Below, in pieces: positions 35,251-48,350 of a DNA stretch of 64,000 nt. Numbering within the stretch: the first letter of the stretch is position 1; each line of letters starts with the position of its first letter. Made by a program: the position numbers and the translations under genes. Source of the stretch: Bimastos eiseni (taxonomy: Eukaryota > Annelida > Clitellata > Crassiclitellata > Lumbricidae); the NCBI GenBank assembly GCA_959347315.1, contig OY365807.1, forward strand, positions 29,480,868 to 29,544,867. The letters are read 5' to 3'. A model generated the notes under the pieces. It was not told the origin of the DNA. It did not search any database and saw only the letters and a list, made by a program, of their open reading frames with translations.

Positions 35251-36489
35251 CGCTTTGCACTAGCAGCAAACGGTAAAGCAATTTTTTTAGCTTGTCAATG
35301 ACTTCAAATGAAATATATTTTTTATAATTTCAAACTAACAAACATCAGTAGGCCTGTGAGTGCAAGTACAGTGTAAACAGATGATGACAGGCTAGTACAA
35401 GAATTGATATCAACTGTCAGCAGCCATGCAAGGCTTTCTCACGTCATTCGTCTAACTTAACCAACGCCATCGCCAAGCCATAGGCCAATAGAAGGTCAAC
35501 TAACTTATAATCAACTGTAGGGGCAGGCCCTATAGCTATTTATAATTGGAATCGAACTTGCTTCCTCTTATCAGTGTACCATTTTCAGTGTACCATTTTA
35601 CCAGAAGCTAACTTTGCCTCTTGAACCGACCCATAATAATAGGTCCTCTGCACAAATAATTGATGCTGTTTCGCACAAGGACCTTATTTCGCACATGCAA
35701 CGACCTGTTATGCACAATTTTAAAAGTCTAGGTTTTGTGTTTTTTAATATGAAATTCCAGATGTCAAAATTTTAGCTCTTTTGTTTTTTACATTTCAAAA
35801 TCATTAGTATAATATTAGATTAATGTTTTAGATTAATTTATTGCAACTTGTGACGCTCACATAAATTATGACATTCTTCGCCAACTAGGCTAGCTGGATT
35901 TGTCATTAGTATTAGATTAATGTAGGCTAAGTTCTTTCTGTGCTTCTTTGACCTAACTATTTTTGCCTGGTGCGCGACTGAGCATACGTTAGAAACCTGA
36001 AAGCATATAAACCCTGAAAATCATAACTTATTGAGAAAAATGAGTATTTCCTGCTCTGAAAATGAACCGCCCTAATGGGATTTCTGTCACAGATTCTTTG
36101 TGACGCTGTCTCGCACCGCCATGGTAACATTCTAGCTACGCCATTAGCCTAGATAAGAGTGTTTTACCAATTGAATAGTAATTTCATTATTACAAGCCTT
36201 TGGCAGTGGCTTACTTAATTACATTCTTTTGTGAGTAGGGGTCTATATGAATAAAATTGCTCTTTCCTGCAATTGTGTCGCGCACATTGCTACTTACTTA
36301 CTCACTCAACACGGTGCTGAAATCGCTTACTTACTTACTTGCTTGTTGATATATTTTTGCGCATGTTAGACGATTGACGTCTTTGTCCGCTGAATTGACT
36401 TCGTGCAGAAGCTGTTGACGTGAGGGGCTGAAAGGTTCAAGTTAAACGGAGGAGAAAAGGTCACTTGGAAGTTAAATTCCGCGGAAAAA
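35251..36489. other. Intergenic stretch upstream of the ZIP gene
   Basis: No gene recognised. It probably holds the ZIP promoter and 5' UTR. Repeated 'cttacttactt' motifs lie near 36290-36340. Confidence 0.4.
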
Positions 36490-37764
36490 ATGGAGCGATG
36501 GGTAGCTAAGTGTTTGGCCCTCCTCGGCACCTTCATTCTGCCGTTGATCTGCACCCTGTTGCCGTACAAGGTGTCCGATTACATCTCGAGAAGGGGCGAT
36601 AGTGGTAAGCACATGCTCAGTTACTTGATGTGCTTGGGCGGAGGCATTTTCTTTGGAACTTACCTTCTGCACATGGGGCCTGAGGTGCGAAAGATCCTTA
36701 ACGATTCGCTTATGGTGCCGTACCACATCGAGTATCCTCTTCCGGATCTGTTTGTTGGGGTTGGTTTCTTCATTGTACTCTTCTCCGAAAAAATCGTATT
36801 GCGATGGAACAAACGCCGCATGGAGAAGAAACGGCGAAACATGCCGTGTATGCTGGATAACAAACGGCGCCACGACAGCGTTAGATGCTCCCGTCGTGAT
36901 TCACAGATGTGTGACGAGTGTATCGTTGGATTGCCTTGCTCTGGAACTGACGAGGAACATGGCATGGACAAATCGTTGAGAGTTGATGAAGGAATCGTTA
37001 AGCTAGTGACAACCATCGACATTGAGGATCTGGATCGGAATATCATGGGTGCTGGTTGCAATTATCAGAATGAATGTCCGCTGAGTGGAACAGGTGGATG
37101 TTGTTCAGATTCAACAGAGCAGACTTTGACCGAGAAAGAAAAGCACATTATTGTGTCATTGAAGGTTGATGAGAAAGAGAAGAAAGAGGAAGAGGATGAT
37201 CATAACGAGGCCAGCCACAGCCATCATCATGCAACACGCTCGATCATTCTTATCCTCGCTTTATCTCTGCATCGTATCTTTGAGGGAATGAGCATTGGTC
37301 TGCAGAAAAGTGTTCAGAATGTGGGGCATCTTTTCCTGGCCGTTATGTGTCACGAAACGGTGATTGGCTTCAGTCTCGGGTTGCAGTTTGTCAAGTCACG
37401 GTTAACGCTGCGACGTCTGCTGGTGACCTCGTTCATCTGCTCTATCATAATGCCAATTGGGGTTGGCATTGGAACAGCAATGACCGAGACTGGTCATCAT
37501 GGCAGCGTTTTGGATGTGGCAAATGGTATCCTTCAAGCGGTGGCTATGGGAACATTCGTCTATGTGACATTTTTTGAGATCCTTCAAGAGGAAGTCAGTC
37601 CGGAAGATACGAGTATTCTTAAGATTTTTTGTATTGCTCTTGGTTTTGGCATGATGGCTCTGCTGGACTTGATTCCAGAAGAACAGCCTATACTGATTTT
37701 ACCTAGTACTACTCCTTTACCCTTGAATTGCTCCACAACTTTAGATTTTGTTTCATCATCTTAA
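36490..37764 (+). CDS. SLC39A1-like: ZIP-family zinc transporter (SLC39A1/2/3 type)
   Basis: A 424-residue single-exon membrane protein importing Zn2+ into the cytosol (ZIP family, GufA-distant ZIP I/II group). Helices are visible at about 8-26, 43-61 and 85-104, then a long cytosolic loop (105-248) with 'SHSHHH' at 242-247, the usual metal-binding His cluster. Helix 4 is at about 250-271 with 'LHRIFEGMSIGL' (His261, Glu265) and helix 5 has 'CHE' (His288, Glu289), which form the binuclear metal site. Helices 6-8 follow at about 307-331, 343-365 and 376-395. The start ATG lies directly before 'MERWVAKCL'. After helix 8 there is an extra ~30-residue Pro/Ser-rich tail. Most ZIP1/3 proteins end close to helix 8, so the last part could be read-through of an unspliced exon end. 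Paralogue within 1/2/3 not decidable. Confidence 0.93.
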   Translation: MERWVAKCLALLGTFILPLICTLLPYKVSDYISRRGDSGKHMLSYLMCLGGGIFFGTYLLHMGPEVRKILNDSLMVPYHIEYPLPDLFVGVGFFIVLFSEKIVLRWNKRRMEKKRRNMPCMLDNKRRHDSVRCSRRDSQMCDECIVGLPCSGTDEEHGMDKSLRVDEGIVKLVTTIDIEDLDRNIMGAGCNYQNECPLSGTGGCCSDSTEQTLTEKEKHIIVSLKVDEKEKKEEEDDHNEASHSHHHATRSIILILALSLHRIFEGMSIGLQKSVQNVGHLFLAVMCHETVIGFSLGLQFVKSRLTLRRLLVTSFICSIIMPIGVGIGTAMTETGHHGSVLDVANGILQAVAMGTFVYVTFFEILQEEVSPEDTSILKIFCIALGFGMMALLDLIPEEQPILILPSTTPLPLNCSTTLDFVSSS

Positions 37765-39265
37765 ACCGATTTCATGAGGAATTACTGTTTCTAGCATAGC
37801 CTGTTCAATGTTCATGCATTGGGCTTCTGGTATCTTGACTAAATCTGATAAACGATTTGAATTGCTTTCACCTATGGTGTGTTAATGGCAAGCCAAAACT
37901 TGTATCCATTTCTTACAAGTTTGTTTGAACTGGGACATCTGTCAGCAGATAAACCTGTTAGAAAAGTTCTTCTTGAGTGTGTATGGGAAAGGTAAGTTTT
38001 ACATTTAAAGGTTAAAAAAATGAGATTGCAGATTAACCTTATGAAAGTGGGCTATAAATTAATTGTGGTTTTTGACTATAATCTGTTACCTTTTATGTTT
38101 AGTCATCTGTTCTGTGCTTTAAGTTACAAATTAATAGCAAGTAAAAAAGCTAATTTAAGTTATACTGATACTGTTTTAATTATTTCTTAGTCAATATTTT
38201 GAAAAATATAGAGTGTTAGGTTGCAAATTAACCACTGATTAAAAAATCTAAATTAATTATTTAAATGTTTATTAGAAAAGTACATTGTACCAATTATTTT
38301 TTAGAATATAACTATCTTGACACAATTTAAGACAGTGATCATTTAGTTGATAGTGCTATGTTTAGGTTGAGTACAGACCCTTACCCAAATTACTTTTGAT
38401 GGGCTTTAATTGTGCATGGATGTGATTGGATCGGTTGCCAAGAGAAACCTGGTTCATCATTGAGAAAAATACTGGTGTTCAATATGATATAATGTATAAT
38501 TTCATCATCTGAAGTGAACGGATTGTTGCTTAAATCAGTATATGTTAAACAGAGCTGCTATGAATGTGATCAAAGCCCGTAGGTCATTTAGTGTAGGGTA
38601 GGGAATTGCCGGTGGTCTCATACGGTCGTGGCTTCAGTCATTTGCGCTTTCAAATGCTCACAATGCTTTGTGGCCATGATTTCGAAGCTCTATTTTTTGA
38701 ATACTTTTGGACAGCCTAATCTGTATTTTGGGCTAAGGATCTGTTTGAGTGTTTTGTCTTGTTATTTTTGGTATGAGTAATTTCATCTAGATGTTATGAT
38801 GACCTTTGGTATGGGTATTTTTGGTATGGGTAATTTCATACAGGTGTTATGATGACCTTTGAATATAAAGCGTGTAGAAATTGAACTGAAAGAATTCACT
38901 TCATTAAAGACTTTATATTCAAATTAGTGTGAAATGGATTTTAAACTTCAGAAGATCAACCATTATGGATAGTTGGTCTCTGTGTTTGGATCATACAGTG
39001 TTTCGATTATGTGGAATCGGTGCATAATTGATGTCAGACAATGTGTTTATGTGAGAATGATGTTCAGTATGAATTATATGAAAAAATCGATATCAAAATT
39101 CCAACTTATAAAATAAGTTTTCCTATTTTTTGGGGCGGTGTCTGCCTGTGTTTCTGGTTTACTGCGAAAACGTGCCAAGTTGTTTTTCATAAACAAATAG
39201 CAAAGGACAGATGCTTTTGAACATGGGAAAGCTTGTGAACATTGTTCAGTTGACTTGTCGTGCAG

Positions 39266-39342
<77 letters not shown>

Positions 39343-42300
39343 CAAAATGCATATAATTTATTATGTATGTGCAATACACACTTTCTTGCAGAGTTGCATG
39401 CATATATGTAAGTACATAATTATGCCAAAGCATGATCTGTGTAAATGTTGTCAAGATGTGCTTGAGAATTTGTTTCATACTGGACAGGTGCTTTCTGTCT
39501 CTGCAATGTACACAGCTGACCATTTACATGATCACTGTTATTGCCTGATGATCTAGAAATTACATTTGTGTGACTCTGTGTTCCATGGCTATAATTGTTT
39601 GACTACCAAGCAAGACATAGACCTGGGATTTTAATATTGGCAGCTTATGCAGATGTTTAAAATGTTTATATGATTTGTTAACTGAACGTTAAGAATTTAT
39701 TCTGTTCTGTAAAGTATTGAACATAATATGAAGCAGCCCCTCTCATTAGACTTAGAGGAGTAGAACATGCAAGTCATTTACTCACCTAACCATTCAGTTT
39801 GTAAATGTTTTTGAACTAGTAACCTACTGTAATTTTATCCTCATGTTAAGTGAAGAAGTAGAGTTGCTGTTGTGTGTTCCATGCTTAGAAAATTACTGTT
39901 GTTCCAGCGCTAATGCTGTTTAATAATGAGGCCCATGACTAGCGCTTCAGTCTTAAAATGCTCAATAACAATTATTAAATAAATAAAATGGAAGCTGAGG
40001 ACATATGAAGTTGTGGAGCTGATATAACTGATAACGATGTTGAAGCAGAAATGCTGCAGTTTAGCAGGTGAAGATAACTAGTTTCGGACCTACAATAAAT
40101 TATAGATTATTTGTCAGTTGATGGATTACATCAGATGTTTCACTTTGAGTAATTAATTGCCCTCTAGGACACAGTTGCTTTCTTAGTTGGAGGACTATTT
40201 GTCTGATTGGTTATGTTTAGTGATTATTCTATGATACTTGCTGAGTACAAGTTGCTATATTTATTCGTTCACTGTTATAATTGTTCTATTGTTATTTTTC
40301 AGCTAGATAGCATTTTGTTAATGGTTGACATGTTTTGTGTCGCCTGAAAACCAGGAGAGTTGTCGCCAGCAGCGTCTGGTACAAAGTCTGTGATATTTTT
40401 TCTATTGCATATTGTCACCAGCAGAGTCTGGTACTAATCTGTGATATCATGAATCTTCTTTTACATACATGTTTTTTAATGCTAGACATAATGTAAATAC
40501 TGTATTTGATGTTTAAACTGTTTTGTCCACAGTTTTCACATTCAGCAGAATTAAGCTGTCTATTAGATTGAATATGTAATGTCTGTTTGCCATTGTTTCT
40601 CACATAGATATTAGAGTTAGGACTGTTTAGTATAGTTACAGTCAGTTACTTTTTGCTTTGATGTCGTGCATGACGTCGGATCATGAACGCATGTATTTAT
40701 GCATTACTGAATTGAAATAATTATCAGTTTGTGGGTGAATCTTTCCAGAAGAAATCTAAACAGTTAATAATCGTCTAAGTTTTGGGGCTTCTACATTAAT
40801 AGGTTACTTTTAGTTGACGATTTAATGACTTGTGCTACATCCTTGTGTAGTGCTATATAAATGTTTGTAGCTGTTAGACCCAGTGCAACAGTTCATATCA
40901 AATCTACATCATTAAAGTTTCTTTTGAGATTGTGTCAGATCTATAAACTTTGTTTGCTGCTGAAGTGGAGAAATTTTATTTTTACTGGTGCTGATTTTCT
41001 AGCATTTTAATCTGTTGACAATTATATACACAGGCCATAAGATTAAGTATATGATAACGTGGTATTCCGTCACGAAGAATAATAATATAGCAGTCATTTC
41101 TTCTAAGTTTGTAAAAGTTTCAATTGTCATGCAAACTTACTTCATCTTATATTTTAGTGCATAACATTTGAGATGCCTAACTTCTGCGTTGTGCAGTTTT
41201 CTAGTTGGTTTGTAAGGGAATCTCACTGTTTTAAAAACTTGGTTACCAAATTCACCTGCTTTCGAGCTAATGGTGTCGTAGTGTTCAATTGTTGGTTTTG
41301 GTTATGCTTGTGCTTCAGCCTTTAATATTGGGATAATTAATTTTGGTATTGTTAAACATAATGTTTATTTAACTAATTTATAATAATTTTAATATGTAAT
41401 AGATTCAATAATTTTAAGCATTCTGATCCTTATAATATTTTGGCTAAGGTTGACAACAGATGATTATGACAATGTAAAACCTTTAGCTAAAACTTCTTAG
41501 CTAAATTGACAGTACTTGTTATTGGTCATGGTAGTTTTAAATTATGGTGCTGGTTTGTAAGAATTTGTTTTGAAATTATAGTATGTTCTGCTATGTGTTT
41601 ATTTTGGTCCTGGAAGTCATGTGTTTTTTGTGTTATGGAATTACATGTCTTGTTGATTAACGGTTTACGCAAAATCACATGCTTTCATGAATTAAATATA
41701 GTGTGAAATATGATTGTAATGCCAAGGATTTTAGTAATGCAAGTTCTTGATGCAATGCATTTGATGATTATGCTAATAAATGCACTCAGAATCCCTACTC
41801 AGGAATTCTGAGTGCTAGATGTCAGTAAACTTTTGCTGACCTATGCCATTTCTGATGCATTTTTACTGAAATGTTTTCTTTCTATTCACTATTGCCTGTG
41901 ACTTGCATGGCTGTTGATGGGGCTTCATAGAAGTAATTGTTTGGTTACATTTTACATGAAAAATTACAACCACATGTAGTCCATTTTTAGTGCAGAATCT
42001 GCAAAAATGTAATCACTGGTAAAAGCAACCATAAACACTGATAAAATAACATGTGAATTAAATAACATAGGGTAAAATCTCATTCATGTACTGTTTGCTC
42101 AGACCTGTTTCATATCTGTAGCTCATAATTAATAAGAGATAACCATGAACTTAATTTTAATGTCCTAAAGATTTGGATTGGTAACATTTTTATTAGCTTA
42201 TTTGTTGATAACTTTATTTGGAGAAAATTTGTGATAATTCGGCTTAATGTAGAATTTCAAGATTTTTTTCTGATTCCATTTAAAATGAATGTCTAATATT

Positions 42301-43300
42301 AATTGATATTTGATATCTGATAGTTGTCAGTTTTCAAAATGTTTGGTCAAATTTTAGTTAAGCTTTGATTTATTTTGTGTATTATGTTTCCAAGTCTTGT
42401 GACTAAACTTGTAGAATACCATATGTTGTTTGATTATTTTAGTTTACAACAATGCTTAGTATGATCTGATCAGTTAGAATTACAGCAGTTGAAATTTTTG
42501 GTGATCGATGTTTGACTTGTGTTATTTATTTCTCCACAAACAGCTAAAACAGTCATTGTTAATTTGCAAGTAAAATTGCATGCAGGCTGTCCCCATGATC
42601 TGTTGAAAAGGTCATTACCTATGAAATCAAAGAATAGAGATTTTATTGAAAATAGCCTTTCTTAAGATTATTAGACTCTAAAAGGTCACGCTTTATTTCA
42701 ATATTAAGATTTGATGGAAAACAAAGCCATGGTACACCAATTCAATAAGCTTCTGGAGTTGTCAGGAATGCCAACCAGATGAGTAGATTGTTGAAGGAAT
42801 TGAGAGAGCTAGATGATTTGAAGACATATTAGTTGCAGCCTATGTATGAGGTAGCACAGTGGTTCACTTCTCATCCAATTCAGAGCAAGAGGTTGAATAG
42901 GCACAGTAGGGTGTTTTAAAAATTTAGAAAATATGTTGCTCCCTGTCTGACTTCCCATTACAATTAATAACAATATAAATATAAAAGTTTCATGTCAAAG
43001 CGATTAGTGTTTGCCTTGCCATCAGCAGATTGTTGCATTTTACATATTATTTGTTTGGTAATATGGGCGAATTGAAGAAAAATGCATATAGGTTGATTTA
43101 TGAAATATTAATGACTACAAGTGTCTGTACAAATATTGTACTGTATATAGTATATCACAGTTCATAATCGAAAAAATTACTCAGGATCTAGTTGGGTATC
43201 TTCAGATTTTCTTTAGTGTTCTGAAAATTTTTAATCTGTTTTGGTGACTTTCAAAATAACCTGCATCGAGAATTGTTTCTGTAATTCATCTTTTGTTATA
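37765..43300. other. ZIP 3' UTR and gene-free DNA
   Basis: No confident gene. AATAAA signals on plus near 39971, 40088 and 41775 are possible ends of the ZIP transcript. An open stretch at 37885-37989 ends at a perfect donor and is discussed as a finding. The rest is AT-rich sequence without recognisable elements. Confidence 0.4.
39268..39340. repeat. (AT)n microsatellite
   Basis: About 73 bp of uninterrupted AT. The Tyr-Ile open frames on both strands come from it. Confidence 0.95.
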
Positions 43301-43570
43301 GCACCCAAGAAAGGATATGTCACAATTGAAGATCATTTAATAGAGCATCAACACCTTGTGAAGTAGGCCTTCACATAGGAGAGTGCATTGAAATACAAAT
43401 GTGATGCAAAATTTCAATTTTCTCCTCTGAATGATCCAACTGATGACAAAAAGCACATTTTTGTGGCATAGATTATTGGAGACATCTACCGGGCATGATG
43501 GGATGCACAGGACGTCAACCAATGTTTTGAGTGTGCCATTTCTTCAAATTCACCGCAACCTCCCGATACA
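43301..43570 (+). pseudogene. Decayed coding-like stretch, unidentified
   Basis: Starting after 'gttatag' at about 43302, one plus frame reads protein-like sequence ('KKGYVTIEDHLIEHQHLVK', 'SALKYKCDAKFQFSPLNDP', 'NQCFECAISS') but contains four stops in about 90 codons. Even composition and a constant frame suggest a former coding region, either a processed pseudogene or part of a mobile element. The family is not recognised. Confidence 0.35.
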
Positions 43571-44041
43571 ATTGTACAATAACGTGAAAGCTGTTATCTG
43601 ACCTGCTGCTTCTCTGACCTGCTGATATGATCAGCCATAGTTGATATTTTTTAGTAATTTATTGATTGGCAGGTCTGGTTTGACTACTTTTTTTCTTGTT
43701 TTGTATACTTCCTCCTAGTGTTATTTATATCTCTTGCTCTTCTGCTAACTAAACTCTACATGATCCTCCCAAACTAACTACTGTAATTCCTGTTTCATCA
43801 TGACCCTTGGTTAGCGTCAAAACTTAAAATGCCGAGGCATTAAAAGTAGGGTGATAGGTGATTTATTACCCTTCCGGGTGGCAATTTTAAAACTTAATAT
43901 ATTTACCTGAAATTGGATATATTTACATAATGAGCGATTGAAATGAGAAAATGACTATGGAGCATACATTTGAACAACTTTTGCAAAAACTTATTATTTT
44001 AGAGCACCATAAGGTGCCATTACCATTTATAGGGCTTTAGA

Positions 44042-44377
44042 GTGTTAGCTACTCCCTCTGTGGACACATCCTTGAGGTATGAAGTTTTTGGCCGTAGAAC
44101 CATTTCCCTGCCAACTTCAGGTGGCAGCGTCAGGTGTCAGCCCTTTCCACTTAGCGTTAGAGACTTCTCTGTTAAATGTAAAGTTAATGACATATACATG
44201 GATTTCAGAGTAGATGAATTGACAATTCAGTGTCAAGTCGTAGAAGTTTACCTCACGGTTGGTTGTTCATTTGTCACACCAGACTCACGCTTGCAATTTC
44301 AAGGAGCATATAGGTTCATTAAATGTGATTATTGCATTAGGACAGTTAATACACATGCAATGCTTGTTACAGAATAA
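44042..44377 (+). other. Open frame of 111 codons, unidentified
   Basis: A frame with mixed, protein-like composition ('IYMDFRVDELTIQCQVVEVY') in otherwise non-coding DNA. It matches no family I recognise and shows no clear splice context. It may be chance or a piece of the same decayed element as 43301-43570. Confidence 0.15.
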
Positions 44378-44729
44378 AAGTATTTGCACACACCCACCCC
44401 CACATGAGATAAAACATCACTGTCAGATGATGGTATGGAGCCAGGTTGACAACAGGTATATGTAAATACCAGCTGTGCATCAGTTTATTTATTTCACATT
44501 ATTAGTTAAATGGTTTGACCTTGAGTTGACCTCATTGTATCTTAATTATATTTATATACACTCAAGCTTCACGACTACTTAAATGTGTGGGTAGTAATCG
44601 AAATTGCATCAGTTATTTTTGTGGCTAATGGTCAATTTGATAAGGACTACAGCTGTTGTGTACGGAGGGTGGGTGAAGAGAAATGTGAGAACTAAAAACA
44701 CACTTGCAAGTGGTCTGGCCTAAATGATC

Positions 44730-45601
44730 GACTGATTGGTCATTGAACCTTCAGATCCAGATGTGACAGAAATTGGACATCCAGATGTAGCAGCCAATTA
44801 AATTTCACGTACTTCACTTTTAACTTATGTGCTCTACAATAGATAGTGGGCGAACTCAATTTAATGTTATCGAATGACATTGTGCAGCAAATGGCATAAA
44901 GTCCAAGACACGAGTCAATGGTTTCTTCAAGTGGAATTGTAATCAAATATGACCCAGTGGAGAAGCGATGTTGAAGTCTGCTAGATCGAAGAAACAATAA
45001 GCCAGATTATGGAGGATCTGTAAGAGGAAACAGACAAAACAATGCATCAGCCAGTAGGAATCAGACAGTTGAAGGCAATATGGATTCTGTGAATATGTTG
45101 AATTAGCTGATTTGCATTGCCCAAACATGATTATAATATGACATGATGGAGTCAAATATCCCAGCTTTTGGCATACATGTATCTATATAAGCTGGTCAAA
45201 TTTGCAGAGTTGTTTGTTTTGACTCTGTTAGACAATATTCAGTCTAGTTTTAGACATGAGAGGTTTATTTGTAGCCATCCAAGACCAAACATTGCTGAAA
45301 GCATTAGTTACCAGCTTCAGAGCAGGATTAGACTTGAAACTATAAAATGAAAAGAATAGCCGCATATTGCCTGCATACAAGTACTTTGTAGGTCATAAGT
45401 AAGTAGTGAACTTGGTGGAGTGCTATACAACGTGAACAGGGCCACGTACAGAAAGAGGATTCTAAAGTGTGTTGATTTGGGTATTGCATAATTAACATTG
45501 TCAGAATCAGCAGAGAGGTCAAGGAGAGCAAAAGCATTCACTTTCCCTTTATCCCATATGACTTGCACTAGACTTTCAAATTCACGTACTGCAAATACCA
45601 T
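44730..45601 (-). mobile_element. L2-like LINE reverse transcriptase fragment
   Basis: Minus frames contain 'KVNAFALLDLSADSDNV', the recognisable 'LDLSAAFDTV' catalytic block of L2/CR1 reverse transcriptases with its first catalytic Asp region altered. Frames then continue in pieces to about 44740 with several stops and frameshifts. Confidence 0.5.
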
Positions 45602-45964
45602 TTAATTGAAACTGCACTACTTATTCACATTAACGTAATAAACTCCATCGATAAAGGGAAAGTAACCATTCTTATTCTCCTTTGACCTACCAGCTTAAAA
45701 CAATCAATGTTCATAATTTTATTGACAATTGGTAAACTTTGAAACTCAAGACCAAGACTCCAAAGCCCAAACACTAAGACCGTTGGTTTTAAGACCAAGG
45801 CTAATAAAAACGAATTCGAGTGTACTCGATATAAAGACCTTGGTCTCAAGAACAACATGACTGATAAACAGTGTATGACCGTTTTCAGGAGTTGGAAAAG
45901 AGACTTGTTGCACAATATCAATGCCAATGAGGAGGTCCTGGAATTTATTTAGATGATATAATTC

Positions 45965-46560
45965 TACACTGTGTCCGGAAATACAGGGACCCCCCAAATG
46001 ATAATACGAAAATAAATAGTGAATAATCTTCGATTTTTTTAATTCAAAAACCATTTTAATCCTGACATATTTATTCACAAGTGTGTAATTTATGAACATC
46101 CTGGTTGAAAAACAGTACGTCTTAGTGACATCTTTAAACTACAAAGTTAATGCCTTGGAGGAATTTGATCAGCTGGTCATTGATGCTTTTATTGCCCAAT
46201 GATGCTCACATCTTGAAGCTTGTGTTTAGGCCAAAGTGTCCACTTTGAGTTCACCATGTGGTCTAATATTATTCGAATACAAAAATACATGCAAACTAAA
46301 TTTATGGCGGTTAATCGACAACATTATAAAAAATTCGAAAATTCTGCAGATATATTCTATCCAGTTCCTAATACATAAATATTGAAGAAAGTGACATCAC
46401 TTTGATGTCATTTACTGGATGACAGGAGCTATCATATTTTAAGCACTACTAGATAAATATGTCAGGATTAAAACGGCTTTAGAATTTTAAAAATCAACAA
46501 ATATTTGCTATTTATTTTTATATTATCATTAGGGGTCTTTTTATTTCCCGACACAGTGTA
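45965..46560. mobile_element. Foldback MITE with ~115-bp inverted repeats and TA duplication
   Basis: Bounded by TA on both sides (45965-45966 and 46559-46560), with 'cactgtgtccggaaatac' at the left end and the matching 'cccgacacagtg' at the right end. Inverted similarity extends about 115 bp inward, including 'ttttaatcctgacatattta' and its counterpart. TA duplication and CAC termini fit Tc1/mariner-related elements. No transposase. Confidence 0.75.
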
Positions 46561-48270
46561 TATGTATACTAAAGCTGCCAATTATTGCAAGTTCAGAATG
46601 CAATAGATATAAGGTATTCAAGCAGTGATTGAAATTCAAAGGAAGTAAGGTAAGAAATAAAGCTTATGTTAATCATGTGATATCATATTTGAGAACTTAA
46701 GTGCTTCTAACAGCACTAGATATTCACAAACTCTCTCCTCATGACGACCACAAGAAAATAGGAAGTCTTCAGGCAGTGAATAAATGAGGATGGGACCCCG
46801 ATTAAAATCTTACAACAGATTGTGGGGGTAAGTTGTTCAACATAGAAAGACCCATGATGGCAATGGCATGGTTGGAAAGAGACTTAATGAAAGTGAGACA
46901 TCTATTTTAATAGTGCAACAGTACAATTTCAAAGTCCAACTTCAGCAGCATCAAAATTCCTAAAAATATGACCAGTGACAATATGCCCAATGTAGGCTTC
47001 AATGGTCGTGCACCCAGGATCATATTTAGGACATTATATATGACAGGGACTGTTATCATATTCTTATAGTATCTTCAGCGTAATATGATGTTGCTGACGT
47101 GTTGAGTTGTAGGTGCATCTGAACAATTCCGAGATCAGTTTCCATTGGAGATTATGCAGTAAGGACAGCATTATTTTTCTATAGCCAGTTGACTGTAGAA
47201 TCTCAATGGTATAGAAACCTTATAGAGCCACATTACTATAACCACATAAAATCATTTAAAATCACTAGAGCGTACAAGGCAATGCAGGATTGTATGCATC
47301 GATTCTGTAGTTTTTTTGACTAATCCCGTTTGACAGCGAAAGACTGAGAATAAAAATATTACAAAAATCTCAACAAATTGGTCAACATACATTATACATT
47401 ATTTCAATCAGTCCAATGGTTTAACATTATATCGCATCAATCGAAGCACCTTCTCCCTAAACCTTAAACATCTTGTTGTTTGCAGAGATTGTGCTAGGAG
47501 TGCCACCAGAGGAACACTATCTCTATCGGGTGATGTCATGTGCATTAAACACTGGTGCTAGAGAAGTAACAAATTAATAACACTATATTATGACGTCAAC
47601 ATCATAATTTTAATAAAAACAGTCAGTGTTCACTTTTTAATATATTCCTACAAAAAGAAACCAATGTTGCATTTCTCTGCACATCTTTGCCTTGGCACAA
47701 AAACTGCTCTACAATATGTACCCATATTGCTATCAACCTGTCCTGCTTTATGGGTGTCAGCTAGAGACTTTACAACTACTTTGCTAAGTATTGTTGCCCC
47801 TGGCTGTCACATGATAGACTATCGTGCAGATCACCAAACCACAACTCAACAAAATGTATATACAAAGATAATTTAAATGTTGAATTGTGTGATAATGTAA
47901 TTTTAACTGAATAATTATAGTCCAAGTTTGCTCTCTGAATGTTGTCATATTAACTGACTTAAATACTGTACAAAACAACAGTTGGAAGCAGATTAGAGCA
48001 ATCCCTAAGAGTTTGTCAGATGAATGTCATTGGCTTATGACTCAAAGGCACTCGTTCGTTGTCAAAGAACTAGAACTGGTTAGACTTAAATTGCCCCTAG
48101 ATGGCGCCATGCTGCACTTCAGTCTGGAGTTGAGCACACACTTCTGCATCAAAATTAAAACTCTACAACATCAAAAACAGATATGTATTATGTAACAGTA
48201 ATCTGTGAAACTGTGCAAGTACTCAAATGGAATGTCATAGAGATACATGACTATGCAGTACATACATAAT
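46561..48270. other. No recognisable gene
   Basis: AT-rich DNA with only short frames on both strands. The last short exon of LRP2BP (about 20 codons) could in principle lie between here and 50620, but I could not identify it. Confidence 0.4.
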
Positions 48271-48350
48271 CAATCAATCAATCAATCCATCAATCAATTA
48301 ATAAAACTTGATATAGCATCTTTTCCAGACATCTACTCAGAGGCGCTCTA
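48270..48350 (-). mobile_element. LINE 3' tail with (attg)n
   Basis: Plus-strand (caat)n runs into 'aaaacttgatatagcatc' and 'actcagaggcgctct', the reverse complement of the LINE tail seen elsewhere. No coding part is attached. Confidence 0.55.

Noticed and set aside
36472..37061. Minus-strand frames of 133 codons within the ZIP gene
   Set aside because: Antisense shadows; the plus frame has clear transmembrane and metal-site motifs.
45746..46099. Minus-strand frame of 117 codons
   Set aside because: Its first half is the inverted repeat of the foldback MITE, and the remainder has no recognisable similarity.
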